From the NCBI GenBank assembly GCA_933207985.1, contig OW240916.1, forward strand, positions 293,754,180 through 293,818,179: a stretch of 64,000 bases of DNA. Direction: 5' to 3'. The translations under genes and the position numbers were made by a program. This DNA comes from Pelobates cultripes. Its lineage: Eukaryota > Chordata > Amphibia > Anura > Pelobatidae. A model generated the notes under the pieces. It had not been told where the DNA came from. It searched no databases and worked only from the letters and a program-made list of their open reading frames with translations. Below are positions 42,801-56,100 of the stretch, one piece after another (the stretch's first letter is position 1; every line of letters starts with the position of its first letter).

Positions 42801-43239
42801 ACACGGATGTCCCGGTGGCGGTATAAGATGGAGTTTCCAGCTGCTGATATTTTACAAATGCAAAGATGATGCTGCTGTGAAAGAAGAACTAACAGATGGA
42901 AAAAGTAAGTTGCATCACTCCCACAGCCAAAAATGCTTGGAGGGGAGCAGTTGGGATCCCTGGCCACTAAGAAAGTGACAGAGAATCTATAAATCACATT
43001 CAGATCTTTATAAATGTAAGGTCATATAAATTCTCCAAAATTGCTGGTTTATTCACTAAACATGGAATTGTCAAAGAGGCCAAGACAAAAAGAAAATGCA
43101 GAAAAAAATGCAAAACTATTTTGATATTTGATTTTCAATTCACAAATCACTGTTTAATGAACAAAAACCCTTAGAAGCAAGCATGACTAATACTCGTATA
43201 CAATAGTGTGTGGCGATTTTATATTTACCACATTTTCTG

Positions 43240-43425
43240 GTTCAGTGTTTGAAAGCTGCATTATACAGAATTTAGTAAGCTTGTTTGAGCAGGACCTTCT
43301 TTGCCCGTTGTGCCTGCCAACTTTATTTTTGTCGTTCAGTGACTTGTTAAATACTTCCATTTATAACCGCAAAGCACTGCGTAGACTGTCGGCTCTAAAT
43401 AAATGCGAATAATAAAAATAATATG
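43240..43425 (+). repeat. LINE/SINE tail repeat, copy 4 (diverged)
   Basis: GTAAGCTTGTTTGAGCAGGA to GCAAAGCACTGCGTAGACTG and TCTAAATAAATGCGAATAAT parallels copy 2 with many changes. Confidence 0.55.
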
Positions 43426-43659
43426 GGGAAACGGTTGTCCATTGTTTTTATTTTTACCAATTCTAATGGTATTTTTCATTATTTGCTAGTATTGCACCTT
43501 TTCCATTACTTTATTGAAAAACTCATTCCACCACTTATTATAAATTCATTCATAAGAGAAGTGTAAAGACCACTCCGTGTCTCCTCTATTTGTCAGTCTT
43601 GCTTTGTTGCCAGAATCACTGTTGCTGCCAACAGGTACTGGGTAACAGGCAAAGTCTGA

Positions 43660-43860
43660 AATGAATTGCAGCCGTCGCTGTCCGGGTGACGTCGATGGGA
43701 GTCGCTGAAAGATGACGTCATTGTGAAACCTTTGCGCTCGCCTCACGTCGTGCCTCTGTTCTCCTCCTTCCCCCCCCCCACGTCTCCGGGCAGTCGCAGA
43801 ATAATGACGCCATTGTGAAACCCCTGTACTCGCCCTCACGCCTGGCTCCCACGTGACGCG
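43660..43860 (+). promoter_or_regulatory. Putative BDP1 promoter region
   Basis: A perfect CRE, TGACGTCA (43713-43720), lies in GATGACGTCATTGTGAAACC. About 90 bp later a similar AATGACGCCATTGTGAAACC appears (about 43803), suggesting a duplicated module. An E-box CACGTGAC sits at 43850-43857. The region is CpG-rich and ends about 95 bp before the BDP1 ATG. Confidence 0.6.
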
Positions 43861-43913
43861 CTTGCAGCGTGTTGCAGCAGCCAGCCAGGCGGGTTGGGAG
43901 CCGAGGTTCCGGG

Positions 43914-43934
43914 ATGAAGAAGCAGAGCCACTGA
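43914..43934 (+). other. Possible upstream ORF of BDP1
   Basis: ATG at 43914 encodes six residues (MKKQSH) and stops at 43934, 20 nt before the BDP1 ATG and in another frame. It matters only if transcription starts upstream of it. Confidence 0.4.
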
Positions 43935-43954
43935 TCGAGCGCGCACCGTGCAGC

Positions 43955-44142
43955 ATGATCCGCAGACCGAGGATCAATTTCAAGCCCATTGTCAGGCCCG
44001 GGGGCCGCTCAGTGGGAGGGGGTGCTGCCCAAGTCGCCCCCCGCCCTGATCCCACAGACTCCAGCCAGGAGAATGCAGCGGGGACCCCGCCTGGGGAGGA
44101 CCACAAGGAGCCCCAGGCACCTGAGGACAAGCAGGGGAGCCA
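43955..44142 (+). CDS. bdp1: BDP1 exon 1 (coding part)
   Basis: 62 codons plus 2 nt; donor CCA/GTGAGTG. RRPRINFKP corresponds to the vertebrate BDP1 N-terminus. Confidence 0.93.
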
Positions 44143-47100
44143 GTGAGTGTCCCTCTCTATTTATATACCTATTAACCATCAGCACTGCAGACTGGGGACT
44201 ACATCTCCCATCATGCTCTGCCAACAGGATCACTGTGAGAGGATCATGGGAGATGTAGTCCACAGCTTCTGAAGTGCAGAAAGTAGAACACCCCTGCTTT
44301 ATGTAAAGCCTCTGTGAGCTATAACATACACTGAGACTAGGCACTCCGGGATGGCTTGTATGGAATGTCAGAATTCAACTAAAGTTACCAATACCCACAG
44401 AGGACCCTTCAGCATTTGTATATATTTATACTCACGTTTCGACAAAGTTGTTCATAAAATCACATTAAAGGGGTACTCCAAGCACCAGATACACTGCTAG
44501 AACTTATTGAAGTTGTATGGTGCAATGAAAATGTAGGTGTGGACCTTCTAATTCTTGTAGAGATTGTCTGCATTTTTAAAACACACAGTCCACCCTATCA
44601 GCTTACAATTTTTTTGTTTGTTTTTCAAAGTGCACTTTTTGGGGGACTTTTAAAATGTTGACATCACTGCTTTGGGTGCAGTGGGGTTATAGTCGTTTTT
44701 TTTTTGTTTTGTTTTTTCTTCTTCTGGTGAACGCAGAATTTTTTTTATATTTTGGTGTAAAGTACCAGCTTGTAAACTTGTAATTAATCTAAGCTCTGAA
44801 ACATGCACTGTCCTATAAAACAGTTTTCATGTTTTAAAATGGATTAGTCACATTTTCAAGAGGATTTTATTTTAAACCAGCAATTAAAAGTAGCTTTTAC
44901 ATGTGTTACCTATAGTTCAGCGTTGTGTGATTTAAAGGATTACTCCAAGCGTCATGATCACGTCACTTGTATGAAGTGGTCATGGTCAAACCATATGAAC
45001 AAAGAAAGAACCCAATGGATAATAAAGGTTTCCAGCACCTTATAAATATAGTGCACTTACAGATAGGAACCCCCTCTGGTAGGTTTATACCTATAAGGGC
45101 ATTATATTTATTGGGAGCTATTAAACACTGCACATACAGAGTTTGACACTTTTGCTACAAGAGGTGTAACTCCATCTCTGGCTGCGTCATCAAGAGTTCA
45201 ATCTGGGCTGGGGAATCTGAATTCTATGCAAATTCAGTGCAGGTGGCATTCTGGAGAAAACACGGAAAAATTAATTTGCATTACAATATGCAGATTTATC
45301 TTTACTTTGGGGGGATACTGCACATCCGTGGCATTTGTTGAGCTCAACTTGATAGAGAAACCATTTTGGCTGTCTGTCAGATGGGTGAGTGCCTACTTGC
45401 CACTTAATAAAAGTGCTGATCTCTCTTGAAAGTGAGGACACTGTTGATTCCTATTTGAGTTTTTATTCAATCCCATTAGAATACTGGAGCAGTGCATGGG
45501 TGATACAAGTCAGTGAGCAGAATTCCAATCTAGCGTGTTTCGTGCCTGACTCAAGAGCAGGAAGACATATTGGTTTGAAAGGCTCTTACCCCCAATGTAT
45601 TTTTTTGTTTTTTGTTTTTTTTTAATCCAAATAAATAACTCTGAAAACTGGACTGGACTAAAAATTGTCAAATCTACATTTACACCTGGGATGACATTAC
45701 ATTTAGGAATTATACTGATGGGGTATTGAAATGTGCAATGCTTCATCCACCACCTAATGCTCTAGTCAGGGCAACAGTTGGGGTTATTGATGGTAGTTGC
45801 CCAACATGTAATGACATACAGGGTTATTCACAAAGTGAGAATTCAAGGTGAATTTACATTGCATTTCAAATTGTAGGCCAAAGTAGCTGAGCTGGAAGAC
45901 ATTTTCCAATATAACTACTTTGGCCTAATATTTGACATTAACTTTGATTCCGCACTTTGGTAAATAGCCCTGTTAGGCAGTGAGTTTGTGAATAGAAGTG
46001 ACCCTGTCGGTGTCACTATACAGACCTCGAATTCTGATGTAGTATCTGACATTTCAGGTGCCAGGGTGGTACACATCTCCTCATCAGAAAAGCTATGCTG
46101 CTACATAAGTAAACGGCAGAAACCTGAACTACTAAATATCTACATTTACACACATTTAATTTTTTTTTCTAATTTCTTTTTTAGCTTTTTCTTCGCTCCG
46201 ATGTAACTTAAGCTACCACTCGTGTTCCTCCTAAATACCACCAGAACTATATAACTAAACATGTTGATTTAAAACAATCCATAAGCAACAATTATTTCTA
46301 ATGAACGTCTAAACATTCCAACAAATTCCCCTGAATAATACCAGTTCTAAAGTGCGAAAATTAAATAGTCCTTTAGTGCTCAGAACTATTCACATTTAGA
46401 CACTCCGAAACACAGGGCTACAGCTCTCTCTTCTCTCTGTCAAAGGTCAGAGTATTGATTGCAAATAAAGAGGAGGACTTTGACAAGCCATTCATTACAA
46501 TAAAGGCTTATCATTTCTGTCATGCAAGCACTGGGACCTGATGTCACTGATTGCATGGCCAGGTACATCACTGCCAAGACAGACAGTAATAGCTCACTGA
46601 CAGCTGATCCCAGCATGCAAAGCTGCAGCTGTCGTCTGCTATGGTAGGTGACAGCCTCCCTAGGCTGTTACGTGATAGCATGTGGATCTGATTTAACTTG
46701 CGAGTCAGTAAGACTCAATTTAAATCATGATTTGTAAACAGAAATACTCATGCATGCTGGTTGTTATAATTGTAATATTTGTGACCAGATTCAGGGTTTG
46801 TTTGTTTTTTTTTTGTTTTTGTTTTTTAGAATAGTACATTTTCAGATTAGTTTAACAGCTGTATCAGAACTTTTATTTTTTTTATTTTTTTTTCATTTCT
46901 TTTTTTTATCATCTGACAAGGGTCGTTTGATAACATAAGCAACATGGCTTGTGCAAAAGCCTATTCATTCGCAACATATTTGAACACTGTTATACACCTG
47001 ATAGCTTAATGCATATCCAACAGAACATTAGTAGTAGGCTTGTCTAGCTACTCGACAAGGGTTTTTCCATTTATTAGACATAACATATGATGTAATATAA

Positions 47101-50100
47101 TATACGTCCTGTGTGTTCATCTCGTCGTTAACATTACACAATTGGTACAATGCAGTAGGGGTGCATACTGTAGGGAGATGTCTCATTCCCCTTGCGTTCC
47201 CTTTATGTTGCATCCCTGTTTAATAGGACAAGCTCTGGTTTCAACAGGACGATGCACTTTTGGTAGTTATTGTTTATCACACTGTACAGTAGCGGGTGGT
47301 GTCCTACATAATTTAGCACAATGTAGCTAATATTATTGGATGGTAAAGGTTTTGGTCGGGGGGGAACTCCATCGCCCGTCCCTTGTGTAGTGTACCCGGA
47401 CTGGCCGGGGTCGTCCAATTCGCTAATTATGTAAGGTTCGGTTCCTGGGCTCCCCCACGATATTATGAATCAAGAGAAAAGTAAAAGAGCATAGAGTAGA
47501 AGAAAGTGTAAAGGGTTAGCTACAAAAGAGAGGGGGGGGGGGGAGAGGGACGGGGTTATACATCAGTCCCGTGCAGTGTGGCATTGTGTGAGGTTCCCTG
47601 GGGTATGTCCGTTTCCTCTGGGGGGGGTCCTTATTTAGCTCCTACCCCTGTCTCACAGGGGTCGGGTGGACTTGGTTCATCTTAGTCGGGCGGTCAAGTT
47701 GTCCATTAGATATACCTCTTTTATGTTGGATATGACCCTCCGAATTGGTGGCATTTGTATTTGTAGCCAAGTCTGCGCTATCACTCTCCTGGCGGCTGGA
47801 GTGATCTTATGGATCAGTTTCTGTTCCCTCTTTGTCCAGTCATCTAAAGATCTGCTAAGCAAGTATGTCCAGGGGTTTAAGTTGGGCGCTCTATGAGAAC
47901 GGATTTTATTACATACCATTAAAAATACATAGATATTGATATTAATGCAAACTATCACCATTTTAACAGGTTAATCGTATTTGGAGTACAACTTAAATTA
48001 CATGTGTTCATTGTGTGTACATCACTTTGCAGACTAACCATGGGACTGAGGTCTTTTTTTTGAACGTTCCATGCTTATTTCATCTTTGTTGTGAAAAAGT
48101 GCATGTTATCTTTGGCACATGTTCAGATAATTTAGATTAATGTAATTAATTTACAAAAAAAAATTAAATATTGCATTAGTATACACCCTTATGTTCTATA
48201 ACTAATGCCTATTCCGTGCTGAATAACCTTTGGACTAAATTGGATCTTAATGTACATTATAATGTATCTTAAAGGGATACTATAATGACAGGAATACAAA
48301 GCTGTATTTTTAGCACTATACCTGCCTCTGCCTCCACCCCCCTGCCATGGTGAATAAAGGGTTAGAAACCCTTTATTTTCTTACCAGATCCCAGCGCCAC
48401 CGCCAATGTCACTTGATGTCCCTTCTATGGGGAAATAGCTGACGCTGGATGTCCTCATGCAGAGCGTGAGGATGTACAGAGTCGGTTAGCGGACATAAAG
48501 TCCGGAAACCTTCCGGAAGCGCCTCTAGTGACTGTCTGGTAGAAGGCCACTAGAGGCTGCTTTAGTGCTGCAATGAAAACATTGCAGTTTTTATAAAACA
48601 GCAATGGTTTACATTGCAGCACGAAGTCCACTCCGTGCACCATAAAGGTACATTTCTGCTTTACTTAGTTTTCTAAATAGGGTGATAGCTGAGTGTAACA
48701 GCTGACTTTCTCAGCAGCCCCTATTCCAAGGTGTAACGGATCGCCTGGCACCCTGACTGGGTACCCCAGTTTGACGGATGCTCCAAGCACTCCACTAGAA
48801 ACCATAACCACCGCAGACCCCACGAACCACCGAGCTTGGTTGGGGTCTTGCCGTAGTCCACCCACTCTGGACCCAAGACCAGGATCCAGCTTCCAGTAGG
48901 TAGTCCTGTCTTGTAATCCAGAGAGCAGGAACAGCTCTTAAAAGAGCCAGTGATTATAGCAGTCCCCAGAGTGTAGTTCTCCAATCCCCCAAACATGAGC
49001 CAAGACTTCATGAAGGGTAGAACAAGTCTGAGGCTTTATTGGTACAAGTTTGCTTATATACCATTCCTCAAGCTAGACGCACACCCCCTTTATCTGATGG
49101 AACAGAGGCACACAAACCAATCAGAAAAATACAACATGTCCGACACTCCCATTTACAGCACACAATCCCTCCCCTCTACAAAGACAATGGATTAACTAAA
49201 TTATCTCTAAGCAGAAAAAAACATAAATTTTTACAAACCCCCAAAAGTGCCACAAAAAACAACATATCCCCACATCACCTGATAGCCCCGATCTGGGTGA
49301 ACAACATATCCAAAAATCACCCAGATCGGTTCAGGGGTTCAGGAATTTCCTGGAAGTCTTATTTTTGCCCCACTGCGCACATGGTCCCATGTCCAAAACA
49401 GTTCCATACACTCAACAGCAAAACACTGCTGGACAATTTAAGACGGCCGCCGCCACATGTTTGAATCTGTTCCAGTTAAAAGTCCAAGGGGCAGAAACAG
49501 TACTTTTGAACGTGGGTTATCACAGGGCCCATAGTCCCAGGGTAGGAGGCTGGCACACAGGCCCCTCCAAAAAACAGTGGTGAAGTGGATTTCGTCACAC
49601 AAGACTTTAATAATTAGCGAAAATCATAAATAAAAGTAGCGTGGCAGTGATCTGTATTGTCATATATAGTTTGGGGTTAAATCATTTATTAATAGTTTAT
49701 CCTCTTAAGATAAAATGGCATCTGGAATCTCCATGCACCTTAACAAATTTATTGCAATTAAGTTGTTATGGTTCCTAGAGTGTCCCTTTAGTTTAAGTGT
49801 TTACTTGGGGAGGAAAGATTGGAGAACTGTTAAAATAAGATCACTTTTTTTTTTTTCTTCCTTTAAAAAGCATGCTTCATCGTGTTACTCTAAAATACAT
49901 CTCAAAAGCACAATATGGAGTGATCTACAGTCTCCAAACAAATCTATCTGTGCAGAGTTCTGTGATTTGTGACAAATTGCCAAACGCAATGCTTTTTTCA
50001 CAAAGTATAACAAAGGATTACTTGAAATGCATCACTTGCATTATAGAGAATTATTCTGTTTCTGCCAGGATACTGCCTGCTTATTGCGTTAATGTCTGCA

Positions 50101-53100
50101 TGAACGAATACATTACTATTTTCGTCATTCACTGCCAGGATGCTCATTATAAAGAACATGGTTTCCAAAGAAAGAAAAGTCAATATTTGCAGAATGGGTT
50201 GTTGGTGCATTAAAAAACAAATTATAAAAATTAGACTAAAATAGCAAACTGAGACTGGATTAGAGCTGGCTAATTTTTCCAAAAGGGCAATGAGCTGAAA
50301 GTTAAATTGTAACATTTAGGCCCAAATTGCAGTATGTTGTATAATGAATAAACCTTCTCACCGTCTTTCTCCACAATGTTGTGGAACCAAAGAACAAAAT
50401 GTTTGTCATTATATCTTCCAACTTTTCACACATTTTATGTTCTCTTGTGTTTATCAGGAATGAAAAGGAGCTGGTGAACGGCAGTGAAAGCCAGCAAATT
50501 AAAGTCACACCTGTACCCTTCCAGAGAAGAAAGCGGATATCCACTTTACCCAACTTGGCAAAACCAAGGGCTTCCATTTCCTCCTCTGCGGTTACACCTT
50601 CACAGAAACCTTCTCCAGTGGAAATTCCATTAGTTCAACCCAACAATAACGCTCCTGTGAAGAATGAAGTCTCCTCACCCGAGAAACCAAAGCTACCATC
50701 TTCTCCAAAGTCTCCCACATCTCATGGACCTATTCTGGGGCAACCTCATCCTCTTCCAGAAAAGAGGACTCCGGTGCCACATCTGCCACAATTTTCCCCT
50801 CATAAGAAACCTGCTCTTAAATTACTTGATTCCTCCCCTGGTAAAAGTGTTCAGCCTTTGACCAAGGAGGAGCTATGTCCCCTTAAAGAGAGACCTTCAC
50901 AGGAATCGAGTGTGAATGAAGCGTCTCTCAGTAGGACTAAGCCTACTCCCATTAAGAAGGTGGTGGTTGATGTGGAGAAAGAGCGACTTAGAAGGGCTCA
51001 GAAGTTAAGAGATCTGTTACGGGATGAATTAAGGAAAGAGCGGGTGAGCAATTTTATATTTATTGAATGGTTTTGTCACCTTTTTTAAAAAAAAACACAG
51101 CTGTTCTTTTATACTACATCTCGGCGATCAAACTAAAAATAATCGAGTGCCTAATGCCATTTATTTTTGTTTTCTGCTGGTTAAAGGACCGTTATAGGCA
51201 CTCAGACCACTTCAGCTAAATGAAGTGGTCTGGGTGCCAGGTCCATCTAGGGTTAACCTTGCAGCTGTAAACATAGCCGTTTCACAGAAACGGCTATGTT
51301 TACAATAGGATTAATCCAGCCTCTAGTGGCTGTCTCATTGACAGCTGCTAGAGGCGCTTCCGCTCTTCTCACTGTGAAAATCACAGTAAGAAGACGCTTG
51401 CGTCCATAGTAAAACATTGAAAAATGCTTTCCTATGGACTGATTAAATGCACCGGCGCTGGAGAAAAGTTAGAGTTTAACCCCTTTCTCCCCCTTCTGCC
51501 CAGCAAGAGTGGGACCCTGAGGGTGGGGAAGTTTGTTTTCCTGGCATTATAGTGGTCCTTTAAGTAATTCAGATTGCGCAAAAAAATAAATAGAATGTTA
51601 ACATTTGGTTTACATATAAGATGATAAAGACAGATTTTGTATACTTAACCATTAAAGGAACACAGACCATGCAAGCTCACTGAAGTGGTCTGGGTGCAAT
51701 GTCCCTGTCTCACTTAGTCCTGCAATGTAAATCATTGCAGTTTTATAGAAACTACAATGATTACCTTGCAGGACTAAGAATGCATCTAGTGGCTGTCAAA
51801 CACCCACAATAGGCACTTTTTGCGTGCTAGGCGACTTTGGTTTTTCTCTGACGCTGGATGTCCTCATGCAGAGCGTAAAGACGTCCAGCGTCCGTATGTG
51901 ACCAAAAGTGAGTGCAGTATTTTTTTTTTATTATTATTTTTTTAACACTTAAAGTGCCGGGTTGGGAATACAGCTTTTGTATTCCTTACACTATAGTATC
52001 CCTGTAAGATCACCGTAGCTGTGATGTCTTTGCTGCTCCATAAAGCCCTGCAAACTGATGGGTCTTTGTATTTTAGTATTAAAGGCTGGTTAAATACACC
52101 CACAGCTATACAGACTTATTGAGAAGTTCATTGGATGGTTATATGTGATGCCTATTAGAGGCAGGTGATGTATATGTAGAATAAACATACATGTTGGAAG
52201 GCGCTAGGCAATCATACGCGTATGTAGCACAATGATCCACAACTTTCTGTTTATATGAGTGGGTCTTTATCAAGTCCTGACATGGCAAAATCTATAACAA
52301 AAACAACCTTTTTAAAATGTTGCTCTTGTCTGCAATATGGAAGTTAGGGGAGAAAGCATGTGTTCAGTTTCAAAGCAAATTGTAGTTTTGACTTACATTA
52401 ACGTTGATGTTTATTTTAATGATGTTCGGTTTTTAATTGTTATGCAGTTTTACACTGTTGCAATCTGCACAAATTCTCCAAATTCAATAAGTGTTTGTTT
52501 TATGTTATCTTAAATAAGAATATTTCATATTAAAGGATCACTATAGTGTCAGGAAAACAAAGCTGTTTTCCTGACACTCTAGTGTCCTGAGGGTGCCCCC
52601 ACCCTCAGGGTCCCCTTCCCGTGGCGCTGAAGGGGTTAAAACCCCTTCAGTTACTTACTTTAATCCAGCGCCGGGCTCAGCTCCCCCGTCCGACGTCAGT
52701 GGAGCCGCATGCGCATTCAAAGTGTCCGTAGGAAAGCATTTCTCAATGCTTTCCCATGGACGCTCTGTGCGATGGATGCGAAATTTGCATCCAGCATCGC
52801 AGATGTGCCTCGAGTGGCTGTCCGGAAGAGGATGGATTAACCCCAAATGTAAACATAGCAGTTTCTCTGAAACTGCTATGTTTGCATCTGAAGGGTTAAA
52901 ACCTGAGGGACCTGGCACCCAGACCACTTCATTAAGCTGAAGTGGTCTGGCTGCCTATAGTGTCCCTTTAAAGTCTACATTTGTGAGTACAGTTTTGCTT
53001 TGGGTGCATTTTCATTGTCCGGCAATACTCCGTGTTCTATGTTTGGAGTTTTGGACCAGTTGAGGAAACCTAATCCAGATTCAACATGTAATATTTTTAG

Positions 53101-56100
53101 GGAGATATTGGTTAGTTGGCCCATATATTATTTATTTATATATTTCGGGCGGTGTCTGGATGTGCTCAGGAATTTCACATTTAAGGCCAAAGTAATCAAA
53201 ACGGAAGCATAGTTATCTTGGATAATGTTCCAGTTTGACTAGTATGGCCTTTAAGGGTTACTTCAGCCTCCATGATCATGTCTGGTTTTAGAAGTGGTCA
53301 TGGAGATAGGACTCTGTATGTACAGCGTTTCTGCTCTTTTGAGCCAGGAACTAATAACTCCTACAGCACATGTGACTTAGGCAGCCTGGAACTGGGCTGC
53401 CTATTGTTAAATCTGTGTGTTTTGTTTTTTGTTTGTTTTTAAAAATGTCTGTCAGTGCACTGTGCACAGCTTTTACCCTTGCAGGCAGCGTTCGGTGTGT
53501 GCCTGCAGGAAGCTTGAATGTTCCCTCTCTGTCCATAAATATTTTAATGCAAATTTTATTTAAAAATAGATAAATTAAAAAAGTATGTTACTCTATTTTT
53601 TTCCCCCCATGTTTTTAATGTCCACCTCTGACCACTCCTCACAGCCTCCCTCATCTCTGGCTCAGAGTATACATATAATTGGGCCTCAGAGAGGGAAGAA
53701 GTGATGGCGGACGGGGCGTGTAAAGCAGGGAAACTTAATCTGTGAAATAATCTACCTGTAACATGGGGTTGACGACTTTTTTGGAGTTGAATACCTGAAC
53801 TAGGCAAAATAATATAGAAAGCTTCCATGACATGTAAAACCTTAAACCGGCACTGCTACCATCCTCCACCCCCACCCCTGCAAACCGATTATTTCGTAAA
53901 GAAAGAACCTTTATCAAATACTCGTATTGGCTGAAATTCCAAGCCAGTAAAAATATTTACTGAGACAAGGTAGGGACTACTTTGTCACTGTATATTTCCT
54001 CAACCTGACACTTCTAGACACCAGACCGAGCTACCACTGTCTAGAACTGTCCACCCCTCAGCCGTCACTGATGACGGGTGCCGGGAATTAGATTTGTCTA
54101 TGGAGAGTCTAGCGAGATACGCTATAGCCCTCAATGTTGTACTCTCGTCCATTCGCAAGAGTACAGCAGACATGTCTGCTGAAGCTCCAGTTGCAGAGGA
54201 GGACCTGCTGGACGAAGATGGTGGCGCATGCGAGGGACAGGTTCGGCTAAGTTAAACTCTCCTTTTTCTGGCCACCGGACCCCCAGGGCGATGTGTTTGC
54301 AAATAATGCAAAGTCCCCAGACAGTGACAGTGCTGCTTAAGTGGGGGAGAAAATTGTACCGCGCCTTCTTATAGATTTCTTCTATGGGATTCAAATTATT
54401 TGTAAATAAAATTTTCTAATTCAACATAAAAAAATTTTTAAAAAAAAATTATGACAGCAGTATTTTTTAAATTTTTTGTTAATTTTTTTTTTCCCATCAG
54501 ATCACTGGTTTATGTGCAACTTGTTCATACGATAAAACTTGCAGTAAAAAAAAGCCACACATTTTGAAGACATTTATATAACTGCATGCAATCAATGCAT
54601 TTTTAAGTTTGAAAGTCTAACCTTTCGATTTTTAAATATATCATTGTTGTTTGCGAGTGAAACTTAAACAGTTTTTTTTTTTCCCCCTCCTCTATAGAAA
54701 GCATGGAAAGAGAAACATCCCATAATAGATACCAGTATTGAACCAGAACGGTCCAAAATGACTATGAGAGATTTTGTACATTTCATCCCTGTCAACAACC
54801 CCATGAAGTAAGTATCTCAGTGTTTGAGGCTAATTGGAGGCAGCCTTTGGGTAATGGAGAGATTTCACCCAGCCTCTTTAGTTCTGGTTTGATAACCTGG
54901 TTTTGAATACGCTTTTCAAATTACCGGCCTACCAATCGTCCCGGACATCTGAAAACTGTCCCCAATAAGTGTAGCGTGCGTGCATCATTATCTGCATGAG
55001 CGCTATGCCAAGGGCTCTAGGAACATTCAGAGAGCCAGAGATGAATTTTCGTTCATATCAGGCTGGCCTGTTAGTTCTTCTGGTGGAACAGCCCTCATTC
55101 CAGGTGGATCCATCTTCTTTAGGTTGCACCGGTGATGCGATTTTGCCGATGTCATTGGGTATGAAATGATCACAACGTGTTTGAAAAACTTTTCAAATAA
55201 ATTATCTACAAAGTTTCCTTGGACATTAATGGTGACTGCTGGAGATAAACAGATTGTGGTCATTTTCAAAAAGCTTAGCCAAAAATAATTTAATTGAGGC
55301 CTTAGTTGGTAAGCTGCTACAGATAACCTGCAGAATCCTTCCTGAGATAACGGGTCATGTTGTGATGTATCTTACATGCCCAGTGGCATATTCTGGCATA
55401 CCGGTAGTCCCCCTGAATTAAAAAAATTAGAACATTTCAGAATTGTACAGTGTTGGGGAATTTGGCGCTATACAAACAATAATAATAATCATTTTATCTG
55501 TGTGATTATGGTCTGTTATGGGGGGGGGGGGGGGGGAGGGGAGATTTCCACCTTCCCTCTCCCACACCAGCAGAAATATTTTTAGGTATTCTTGTTTAGA
55601 TTACTATGCAAATGTCAAATTACATGATAACTAGAAGCATCTTAATCTCTATCACATTTTGCAGTTGTTATGGTGAAATTAGTTTTTGGTACCATTTATC
55701 TCTGTACTGCCAAACATTTTGTTGAATTGATTAATGGACATGGTGGCTCTTTTGGCATCCACAGCACAGTCACTTGCATGGTGCTCAGATAATGCTGAAG
55801 ATTCACTATCCCATCCTTGGAAAAATGCTCATATCCAAGCTAGGGACTGTAGCCTATCCATAATATCCAATGTTTGTGGTAAGAGGTGTGTTTGTTCAGG
55901 TTGTGACTACAAACAGAATGTATCCTGTAATAATTCACTTTTTCGTTTTTAGATCATCTTTTGAAGAAAGAAAGAACAGTGAAAAATCTCAAAGCACTGA
56001 AACTCCAATCACCACGTGAGTCTTTAGTAAATCTGTTTTTTGTTTTGTGTTTTTATGTTGGCGTATGTATTGTACCTTCTCAACTTTTGTTAGTACATTA

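Noticed and set aside
43546..44130. 194-codon minus-strand frame over the BDP1 promoter and exon 1
   Set aside because: Antisense of CpG-rich promoter and exon 1 sequence; no domain.
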